Below the pieces are notes generated by a model, which saw nothing but the letters and a program-made list of their open reading frames with translations, was not told where the DNA came from and made no database searches. The position numbers and the translations under genes are program-made. This document shows positions 1 through 5,783 of a stretch of DNA of 16,888 nucleotides, one piece after another. How positions within the stretch are numbered: position 1 is the stretch's first letter; each line of letters opens with the position of its first letter. The DNA comes from Euzebyaceae bacterium (GTDB taxonomy: Bacteria > Actinomycetota > Nitriliruptoria > Euzebyales > Egibacteraceae). Where the stretch lies: NCBI GenBank assembly GCA_013696915.1, contig JACCXR010000104.1, forward strand, positions 1 to 16,888. Reading direction: 5' to 3'.

Positions 1-503
1 GGCTGCTGACCCTGCCGACGCTGCTGACCGGGTGGGTCGAGGGCATGGTGCGCCAGCGCGAGAAGGCCGCGGGCATGGAACGGATGCTCCGCAACCTCGC
101 GGGGCGCGACGGGCCGGTGGACGACCCGGTCGTCGACCGTCTCCGCCGGCGCCGCGACCGCCTGCGCACCGCCCGGGGGCGCCTGCTGCGCGACGCCGCC
201 CTGTGGCTGGTACTGACGCCGGAGCGCCTGCCGATCGAGGAGACCGCCCGCGCCGCGGCCGTCCTGGTCGCCGAGGGCCTGACCGTCAGCGGGCTCGTCG
301 TCAACTGGGTCCTGCCCGCCGACGCGGACGGCGCCTTCATGCGCGCGCGCCTCGAGCAGCAGGCCGCCTACCTGGCCGAGATCGACCGCCGCTTCGCCGC
401 CCTCCCGAGGGTCCGGGTCGTGCACGCTCCGCGGGACGTCGCCGCACCGGACGACCTCGCCGGGATCGCCGAGCAGCTGCGGCCGGCCCTGTGCGAACCG
501 TGA
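1..503 (+). CDS. ArsA/GET3-family ATPase, C-terminal part (5' end outside window)
   Basis: The reading frame is open from base 3 to the TGA at 501-503 and gives about 166 residues. The stretch LVLTPERLPIEETARAAAVL followed by GLVVNWVLP, then an F..AR..QQ.YL.EI...F helix and a final VRVVHAP segment, is the conserved C-terminal half of ArsA-like anion-transporting ATPases. The P-loop half lies upstream of the window. In this family the ATPase is a soluble, often dimeric, nucleotide switch; many actinobacteria carry two such genes side by side with no arsenic genes nearby, so a role in arsenite export should not be assumed. No arsenic gene is visible here. The downstream membrane-protein gene begins 22 bp after the stop and is probably co-transcribed. 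Family assignment is firm; substrate unknown. Confidence 0.85.
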   Translation, partial: LLTLPTLLTGWVEGMVRQREKAAGMERMLRNLAGRDGPVDDPVVDRLRRRRDRLRTARGRLLRDAALWLVLTPERLPIEETARAAAVLVAEGLTVSGLVVNWVLPADADGAFMRARLEQQAAYLAEIDRRFAALPRVRVVHAPRDVAAPDDLAGIAEQLRPALCEP

Positions 504-525
504 CCTCCGCGGGCACCATCCGCGC

Positions 526-1032
526 ATGGCCCTCGACGAAGAACTCGCACGGCTGGCCGACCTGCGGCGCGACGGTGCGCTGACCTCCGCCGAGTTTGCC
601 CTGGCCAAGGAACGGCTCCTCGGCGGCGGGCAGACCGTCGACTACGCATTTCTGGCCTACCAGGCCGTCACGGCGACCCGACGGCGTTCGGCCCGGGTCG
701 CCGCCGCGGTCGCCGTGCTCTTCGCCGTCATGTCGCTGTGGGGACTGGCCCGTCAAGCCGACCTGCGCCGGCAGGCGGCCGCCGTGGAGGACGCGGCGCT
801 GGTCGAGGCGCTCGGCGTCCGAATCCCGGACCCGCGACCCGACATCGAGAGGCTCGAGCTGCGCGTGCGCGCGACCGCCTACGGGGCGGTGGCCGTGGTC
901 GCCGCGCTGCCCGCGGCCGCGGCGGCGCTGCTCTGGCTCCTGCTGCGCCCCCCGACGCCACCGTCGGGGCCCGCCCCAACGGGCGCGCCTCCCCCGCCTG
1001 GCGCGCCTCCTCCCACAACCTTCGAAGGGTAG
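526..1032 (+). CDS. Small membrane protein with N-terminal SHOCT domain
   Basis: A 168-residue protein of unknown function. Residues 5-33 (core LADLRRDGALTSAEFALAKE) match the SHOCT pattern, a short helical hairpin often attached to membrane proteins and presumed to mediate oligomerisation. Two hydrophobic segments follow, about residues 56-76 and 118-140, with a charged region between them that includes an alanine/arginine-rich helix. The C-terminus (142-168) is proline-rich and ends TTFEG. SHOCT is normally found at the C-terminus, so the N-terminal placement is notable. The ATG at 526 is the first in-frame start that keeps the SHOCT helix; no clear Shine-Dalgarno precedes it, which fits coupling to the ArsA-like gene 22 bp upstream. 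The last four codons (1021-1032) lie inside a perfect palindrome, so the present C-terminus may have been made by repeat insertion. Confidence 0.7.
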   Translation: MALDEELARLADLRRDGALTSAEFALAKERLLGGGQTVDYAFLAYQAVTATRRRSARVAAAVAVLFAVMSLWGLARQADLRRQAAAVEDAALVEALGVRIPDPRPDIERLELRVRATAYGAVAVVAALPAAAAALLWLLLRPPTPPSGPAPTGAPPPPGAPPPTTFEG

Positions 1033-1060
1033 GCGCCAGCACCTGCGCCTACCCTTCGAA
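1021..1060. repeat. Perfect 16-bp palindromic hairpin, copy 1
   Basis: Bases 1021-1036 (TTCGAAGGGTAGGCGC) are the exact reverse complement of 1045-1060, around an 8-nt loop (1037-1044). The stop codon of the SHOCT gene (TAG, 1030-1032) sits in the left arm. The hairpin lies between two convergent genes, so it could end transcription from both sides, but neither side has a U-tract. A second copy with the same stem and loop lengths begins at 1103, which points to a dispersed palindromic (REP-like) repeat and not a single terminator. Confidence 0.8.
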
Positions 1061-1102
1061 CCCTAAAGCCCGGCGCGCCCCCCGGTCTGGCGCCCCACCA
1101 CG

Positions 1103-1142
1103 TTTGAAGGGTAGACGCGGGCATCTGCGCCTACCCTTCCAA
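1103..1142. repeat. Near-palindromic 16-bp hairpin, copy 2 of the same repeat
   Basis: The left arm 1103-1118 pairs with the right arm 1127-1142 at 14 of 16 positions around an 8-nt loop. The 14 bases starting TGCGCCTACCC in the right arm are identical to copy 1, and over 44 aligned bases the two copies differ at about 7 positions. Both copies are preceded by a CTGGCGC motif (about 23 and 16 bp before the stem), so the repeated unit may be longer than the hairpin. It ends 20 bp before the moaA stop codon and could stop moaA transcripts. Confidence 0.75.
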
Positions 1143-1161
1143 CCCCTGCACGGGGGGCGGG

Positions 1162-2166
1162 TCAGCCGCCGATCATCGACATCGACTTCGCCGGCCGGAC
1201 GAAGTCGGCGTCGTTGATCTTGTGACCGGCCCACTTGCCGCGCACGGCCTCGGTCATCAGGGCGGCGAGGTCGGCGTCCGAGGCGCCGGCCCGCAGGGGT
1301 CCGCGCAGGTCGGTCTCGCCGAGGGAGAACAGGCAGGTGCGGAAGCCGCCCTCCGGGGTGATGCGGATGCGGTTGCAGGCGTCGCAGAAGGGTTCCGTGA
1401 CGCTGGGGATGACGCCGACGGCGCCGGGGGCCCCGTCCGCGAAGGTGAAGGTCGTCGCCGGCTCCGGTCCTGGGTCGTGCCGCGCGTCGCGGAGGGGGAA
1501 GGTGGCGGCGATCCGGTCGAGGACCTCCCGGGCGGGCACGACCAGCTCGCGCGTCCACTTCTCCTCGGCGTCCAGCGGCATGTACTCGATGAACCGGACC
1601 TCGTACCCGGTCTCGCGAGCGAGCCTCGCGAAGTCCAAGAGCTCGTCGTCGTTAGTGCCGCGGATGACGACGGTGTTGAGCTTCACCGGGCGCAGGCCCG
1701 CCTCGTCCGCGGCGCGGAGGCCGGCGAGGACCCCGGCGAGCGCGTCACGGCGCGTCATCTCGGCGAAGCGGTGGCGCTGCAGCGAGTCGCAGCTGACATT
1801 GACCCGGTCGAGGCCGGCGTCGGCGAGCGGACGGGCGTAGGCGCCAAGCAGCTGGCCGTTGGTCGTGACCGACAGGTCGAGCGGGACGCCGCGGTCGTCG
1901 CCCAGCGCGCGGAGCATCCCGACGAACGCCGGGACCTCGCGCCGCACGAGCGGCTCCCCGCCGGTCACGCGGACCGTGCGCACCCCGAGGTCGACTCCGA
2001 TCCCGACCAGCCGGGTGAGCTCCTCGTAGGTCAGCAGCTGGTCCTTCGGCAGCCACGGCAGGCCCTCGGCCGGCATGCAGTACGTGCAGCGGAAGTTGCA
2101 CTTGTCGGTGACCGACACCCGCAGGTCATCCGCGACGCGACCGAAGGTGTCCACCAGGCTCGCCAT
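1162..2166 (-). CDS. moaA: GTP 3',8-cyclase MoaA, molybdenum cofactor biosynthesis
   Basis: Radical-SAM enzyme that, with MoaC, turns GTP into cyclic pyranopterin monophosphate, the first step of molybdopterin synthesis. The product is 334 residues, normal for the family. The N-terminal cluster motif CNFRCTYC has Cys23, Cys27 and Cys30 (CX3CX2C, SAM-binding 4Fe-4S). The C-terminal cluster, which binds GTP, uses Cys261, Cys264 and Cys278 in FCDACNRIRITPEGGFRTC. A SAM-binding TGGEPL motif follows the first cluster. The protein ends with the conserved Gly-Gly that inserts into the active site. The ATG at 2166 (MASLVDTFGRV) fits the family N-terminus; a GTG at 2175 would add three residues. It lies 33 bp downstream of coaE on the same strand. 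No other mo-cofactor gene is in the window. Confidence 0.96.
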   Translation of the reverse strand: MASLVDTFGRVADDLRVSVTDKCNFRCTYCMPAEGLPWLPKDQLLTYEELTRLVGIGVDLGVRTVRVTGGEPLVRREVPAFVGMLRALGDDRGVPLDLSVTTNGQLLGAYARPLADAGLDRVNVSCDSLQRHRFAEMTRRDALAGVLAGLRAADEAGLRPVKLNTVVIRGTNDDELLDFARLARETGYEVRFIEYMPLDAEEKWTRELVVPAREVLDRIAATFPLRDARHDPGPEPATTFTFADGAPGAVGVIPSVTEPFCDACNRIRITPEGGFRTCLFSLGETDLRGPLRAGASDADLAALMTEAVRGKWAGHKINDADFVRPAKSMSMIGG

Positions 2167-2199
2167 ACCCTTCACCCTAGCGCGGCGCCGAGCGGCTGC

Positions 2200-2838
2200 T
2201 CAGTTGTTCGGGATCTCGGCGGTCTCGCGCTCGACCTTCTCGCGGGCGAGGGCGAGCAGCTCGGCGGCGAGCCGGTCGGCCGCGGCCTCGAGCGCCTCGA
2301 GCGTGTCCTCGTTCCACAGGACGTGCGTGGCCACGGCAAGCTTGTCCTCGAGTGGCGCCTGGGCGGCGATGCGGGCGCGGGCCTCGGCCTCGGTCATGCC
2401 GCGGTCGGCGACCAGCCGGCGGACCTGCGTCTCCGGGCGGGTGGCCACGACGACGACCGCGTCGTAGCCGCGGCCGACGCCGGCCTCGACGAGCAGCGGC
2501 ACGTCGAGGACGACGACGCCGTCGAAGGCCTGCAGCAGTTCCAGCCGGTTCGCGATCTCCGCCACCACCGGTGGGTGGGTGATCTCGTTGAGGACCGCCC
2601 GCTTGGCCGGGTCGGCGAACACGACCCCCCCGAGGGCGGGCCGGTCGACGAAACCCTGCTCGTCGAGCACCGAATCGCCGAAGTGCTCGACGATCTTGCG
2701 CCACGCCTCGGTCCCGGGGAGGACCACCTCACGGGCGATCGCGTCGGCGTCGATCAGCTCCATACCGTGCAGCGTGAACTGGCTCCCGACGGTCGTCTTG
2801 CCGGAACCGATCCCCCCGGTCAGACCGGCCAGGAACAT
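2200..2838 (-). CDS. coaE: Dephospho-CoA kinase
   Basis: Last enzyme of coenzyme A synthesis: phosphorylates the 3'-hydroxyl of dephospho-CoA using ATP. The product is 212 residues. It starts MFLAGLTGGIGSGKTTV, with Walker A at residues 8-15. The family motifs IDADAIAREVV, ITHPPV and VLDVPLLVEAG are all present in order, and the RPETQVRRLVADRGMTEAEA lid region follows. The ATG at 2838 is chosen because GAGGAGG lies four bases upstream (2843-2849) and the Walker A motif then sits at its usual distance; an in-frame extension to 2889 would read through a GC hairpin. Position downstream of rpsA matches the rpsA-coaE order in mycobacteria. The C-terminus is short and lacks the extra GrpB-like domain found in some actinobacterial CoaE proteins. 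Confidence 0.96.
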   Translation of the reverse strand: MFLAGLTGGIGSGKTTVGSQFTLHGMELIDADAIAREVVLPGTEAWRKIVEHFGDSVLDEQGFVDRPALGGVVFADPAKRAVLNEITHPPVVAEIANRLELLQAFDGVVVLDVPLLVEAGVGRGYDAVVVVATRPETQVRRLVADRGMTEAEARARIAAQAPLEDKLAVATHVLWNEDTLEALEAAADRLAAELLALAREKVERETAEIPNN

Positions 2839-2859
2839 CGTGCCTCCTCGGTGGGCCAT

Positions 2860-2893
2860 GGCGATGCCCCGGCCGCCGGGCCGGGGCATCGCC
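2860..2893 (-). terminator. GC-rich hairpin between rpsA and coaE (terminator or attenuator)
   Basis: Bases 2860-2873 and 2880-2893 are perfectly complementary (14 bp, core GCGATGCCCCGG) around a 6-nt loop. On the minus strand the hairpin begins about 24 bases after the rpsA stop and ends about 22 bases before the coaE start, just ahead of the coaE ribosome-binding site. No U-run follows, so it is not a classical intrinsic terminator. It may lower read-through from the highly expressed rpsA into coaE or stabilise the rpsA mRNA 3' end. Confidence 0.55.
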
Positions 2894-2914
2894 CGTGCGC
2901 TGGTGCTGCGGTGG

Positions 2915-4609
2915 CTACGACGGCGTGCCGGACACGTCCTCGTCGGCGGCCGCCGGATCCCCGTCAGCCTCCGGAGCGGCCGCAGGGGCCCCGGCGTCGG
3001 GCGCTGCCTGCTCCGCGGCGACGGGCTGCTCCTCCGCCGCGACCGGCTGCCCCTCCGCCGCGACCGGCTGCCCCTCCTCGGCGACCGGCTGCTGCTCCTC
3101 GGCGACCGGCTCCTCGGCGACCGCCTGCTGCTCCTCGGCGGCCGGCTGCTCGGCGACCGGCTCCTGCTCCTCGGCGGCCGGCTGCTCGGCGACCGGCTCT
3201 TGCTCCGCCGCGACCGGCTGCTCGGCGACCGGCTGCTCCTCGGCGACCGGCTGCTCCTCGGCGACCGGCTCCGGCTCTGCGGCGGCTGGCTCGTCGTCGT
3301 CGTCCGGCGCCTGGTTCTCCGCGCGCTGCTGCAGCGCCTCGGCCAGGGCGGCGCCGAGGGCCGAGCTCGCGGTCGAGGTGTCCGGCACCTCGACCGCCTC
3401 GGCCGAGAACGTGGGCTGCTCCTCGATCTCCGGCTCGCTGCCGTACCCTGCCTTCACGGCCTGCTTCAGCGACAGCGAGATCCGCCGGCGGACGTCGTCG
3501 ATGTCGATGATCTTGACCGTGATGCGCTCGTTGACCTTCACGACCTGGTCGGGCAGCTCGACGTGGGCCTCGGCGAGCTCGGAGATGTGGATGAGCCCCT
3601 CGATGCCCTCCTCGACCTTCACGAAGGCACCGAACGGGACGAGCTTGGTGACGTTGCCCTCGATGAACTCGCCGACGTAGTGCTGGCGGGCGAACTGGCG
3701 CCACGGGTCCTCCTGCGTCGCCTTCAGTGACAGGCTGACCCGCTCGCGCTCGAGGTCGACATCGAGCACCTCGACCTCGACCTCCTGCCCGACCTCGACG
3801 ACCTCGCCCGGGTGGTCGATGTGCTTCCACGACAGCTCGGAGACGTGGACGAGACCGTCGACCCCGCCCAGGTCGACGAATGCGCCGAAGTTCACGATGC
3901 TCGAGACGGTGCCCTTGCGGACCTCGCCCTTCTGCAGCGTCTCGAGGAACTCCTTGCGGAACTCGCTCTGCGTCTCCTCCAGGAACTTGCGGCGGGACAG
4001 GACAACGTTGTTGCGGTTCTTGTCGAGCTCGATGACCTTGCACTCGAGCTCCTTCCCGACGTACGGATGGAGGTCGCGCACTCGGCGCATCTCCACCAGC
4101 GAGGCCGGCAGGAACCCGCGCAGCCCGATGTCGAGGATGAGCCCGCCCTTGACGACCTCGATGACCGTGCCCGTCACCGTCGAGTCCGAGTTGTAGATGT
4201 CCTCGATCTTGCCCCAGGCGCGCTCGTACTGGGCGCGCTTCTTGGACAGGATGAGGCGGCCCTCCTTGTCCTCCTTCTGCAGGACGAGGGCCTCGATCAG
4301 GTCGCCGACCTGCACGACGTCGTGCGGGTTGACGTCGTGCTTGATCGACAGCTCGCGTGACGGGATCACGCCCTCGGACTTGTAGCCGATGTCGAGCAGG
4401 ACCTCGTCGGCGTCGACCTTGACGACCACCCCCTCGACGATGTCGCCGTCGTCGAACTCCTTCACCGTCTCCTCGAGTGCGGCGAGGAAGGCCTCCTCGG
4501 AGCCGAACTCCTCGAGGACGATCTGTTGCCCGCGCTCCCGCTCGAACTGCGGCGCGGTGGCCAGCGTGGCGGCCGGGGCGGCGACCTCGGCAGTGGTCTC
4601 ATCGGTCAT
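2915..4609 (-). CDS. rpsA: 30S ribosomal protein S1 with a long acidic repetitive tail
   Basis: RNA-binding protein of the small subunit that helps mRNA reach the ribosome. The product is 564 residues. Four S1 (OB-fold) domains are visible at about residues 54-125, 142-207, 227-297 and 312-383; the third and fourth carry the classic FGAFV signature (SIVNFGAFVDLGG, LVPFGAFVKVEE). Domains 1 and 2 are the divergent ribosome-anchoring type. From about residue 436 to the end the protein is a disordered acidic tail rich in Ala, Glu, Pro, Gln and Val. Mycobacterial RpsA has four domains and is about 480 residues, so the tail accounts for the extra length. The ATG at 4609 (MTDETTAEV) is chosen over an in-frame extension to 4669; the nearest purine-rich stretch, GGGGAG, lies 12-13 bases upstream, rather far. 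Gene order with polA and coaE supports the name. Confidence 0.96.
   Translation of the reverse strand: MTDETTAEVAAPAATLATAPQFERERGQQIVLEEFGSEEAFLAALEETVKEFDDGDIVEGVVVKVDADEVLLDIGYKSEGVIPSRELSIKHDVNPHDVVQVGDLIEALVLQKEDKEGRLILSKKRAQYERAWGKIEDIYNSDSTVTGTVIEVVKGGLILDIGLRGFLPASLVEMRRVRDLHPYVGKELECKVIELDKNRNNVVLSRRKFLEETQSEFRKEFLETLQKGEVRKGTVSSIVNFGAFVDLGGVDGLVHVSELSWKHIDHPGEVVEVGQEVEVEVLDVDLERERVSLSLKATQEDPWRQFARQHYVGEFIEGNVTKLVPFGAFVKVEEGIEGLIHISELAEAHVELPDQVVKVNERITVKIIDIDDVRRRISLSLKQAVKAGYGSEPEIEEQPTFSAEAVEVPDTSTASSALGAALAEALQQRAENQAPDDDDEPAAAEPEPVAEEQPVAEEQPVAEQPVAAEQEPVAEQPAAEEQEPVAEQPAAEEQQAVAEEPVAEEQQPVAEEGQPVAAEGQPVAAEEQPVAAEQAAPDAGAPAAAPEADGDPAAADEDVSGTPS
3008..3274 (-). repeat. Degenerate 18-bp coding repeat in the rpsA tail
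   Basis: This part of rpsA encodes repeated PVAEEQ-like units (residues 446-534). At its clearest (about 3230-3270) the DNA repeats every 18 bp, as in CTCCTCGGCGACCGGCTG. Variants PVAEQPAAEEQE, PVAAEG and PVAAEE show later divergence and indels in multiples of three. Such arrays expand and contract by slippage, so tail length probably varies between strains. Confidence 0.85.
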
Positions 4610-4707
4610 GATTGGCAGGAGTCTCCCCTGGTTTTCCGGACTGGCGCCGATGGGACCGGGCGCGGGCAAGCGCGCGAAAGCGGCCGGCCACCACGAGCGT
4701 ACGCGCC

Positions 4708-4736
4708 AGTCTCGCCTACCGCTGTAGTGGTGTCAA
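4708..4736 (-). promoter_or_regulatory. Candidate rpsA promoter
   Basis: On the minus strand a perfect TTGACA (4736-4731) is followed after 17 bases by GAGACT (4713-4708), which keeps the A at position 2 and T at position 6 of a -10 element. Transcription would start near 4701 and give a leader of about 90 bases before the rpsA ATG. The TTGACA overlaps the TGA stop of the broken DUF559 gene. The -35 match is strong and the -10 weak. An rpsA-specific promoter here would make expression independent of polA and the pseudogene. Confidence 0.45.
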
Positions 4737-5653
4737 CGCGCCGCGGCCCGCCCCAGCGCCGCCACATGGGGCTCGACGTGACCGACGAAGGCGGCCGGGG
4801 CTCCTTCCACCTCCTCGTCGGTGAAGCGGTCGATGGACCAGCCCAGCCGGCCCAACCGCCGGTTGCGGGCACGGTCGGCGGCCGCCTGCGCCGGCACCAG
4901 ATGCGGCGGACCGTCGATCTCCACGCCATAGGAGACCTCGGGGAAGGCGATGTCGATCTCGGCGACGGGCCGGCCCTCGTGGACGACCGGAAACGGCCTG
5001 GGATAGGGCGACAGGCCGGCCTCACGCAAGAGGCTACGCGCGAGCCGCTCGGCCTGTGAGTGCGTGAGCTCCCCGCCCAGGTCGGCGAGAGCGCGCCCGA
5101 GCGGCCCGCGGCCGGGAAACGCGCCCCGCCGGTCGGCGACGGCGGCGATCTTACGAGAGCGTGGCCAGCCGCAGGCGGTCGGCCGTCGCGATCGCCTGCG
5201 CGAGGCCGGCGTCTGACAGCACGTACGCCAGGTCGCACAGGGTCCAGACCGGGCTCGTCACGTCGAGCCGATCGACCGCCCGCACGTCCAGCGGCAGCAG
5301 TCCGCTCGGCCGGAGCAGCCGCCGGCCGGGCTGCGCCCGGCGATGCCGGCCGTCGCGGACAGCGACCGGGACGGGCCGCGCCGGCTTCGTCACCAGGTTG
5401 TGCAGGTACGCGGCAGCCTCGCACGCCGCCACGCCGGACGGCCGGGTCGACAGCAGCGCGGCGCCCACCTCCTGCGCGTAGCTCGCGGCGCCCCCGGCAC
5501 GACCAGCATGCCGCGGTATGGGCGCTCCCAGTGTTCCCGGCGCGCCCGGTTCTCCAGCGTCCGGCGCGCCAGCCCGATCTCGTCGGTCTGCCACACCGTG
5601 ACGCAGCGGTGTTGGCGCGCCGCCAGCCGGTACAGCTCCCGCCAGGCGTCCAT
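4733..5653 (-). pseudogene. Frameshifted AbiEi-like / DUF559 protein gene
   Basis: Three pieces of one protein lie in order in two frames. The N-terminal piece (from ATG 5653, MDAWRELYRLAARQHRCVTV) resembles the winged-helix start of AbiEi-type antitoxin proteins, including an ENRARREHWERPYRGMLVVP segment. The middle piece, in another frame, runs from about 5495 to a TAA at 5151-5153 and carries AAAYLHNLV and LDVTSPVWTLCDLAYVL. The C-terminal piece is back in the first frame (to TGA 4733) and is a DUF559/Vsr-like nuclease domain, with AEIDIAFPE, VEIDGPPHL and a final GWSIDRFT. One added G in the C-run at 5491-5495 and removal of one base at about 5153 would give a continuous 306-residue protein, the usual size for this actinobacterial family. 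Either the gene is dead or the two shifts are sequencing errors. It splits polA from rpsA. Function of intact homologues is unknown; the PD-(D/E)XK-like residues suggest nuclease ancestry. Confidence 0.75.
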
Positions 5654-5783
5654 GCCGGCAGCATGCGCTCATGAACGGTCGGTCGGGCCGGGTGGCTCCC
5701 CTCACCTGTGGATTGCGACGTTGGCGCCGGATACCGCGCCCATGTCGCATCGCCGCCCAAGCCCGGGGCGCCAGCGAGCGGGG

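Noticed and set aside
3008..3274. Regular repeats suggesting a CRISPR array or satellite
   Set aside because: The 18-bp units are contiguous without spacers, stay in frame and encode the PVAEEQ tail of RpsA.
1222..3510. Very long plus-strand open frame antisense to moaA and coaE
   Set aside because: It runs opposite to well-supported genes and has only low-complexity Arg/Pro/Ala composition with no domain; long antisense frames are expected at this G+C content.
5140..5160. Programmed ribosomal frameshift in the DUF559 gene
   Set aside because: Two shifts of opposite sign would be needed and neither site shows a heptameric slippery sequence with a downstream structure.
5654..5783. Promoter for the DUF559 gene or terminator of polA
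   Set aside because: I found no -35/-10 pair with acceptable spacing and no strong hairpin with a U-tract in this 130-bp gap.
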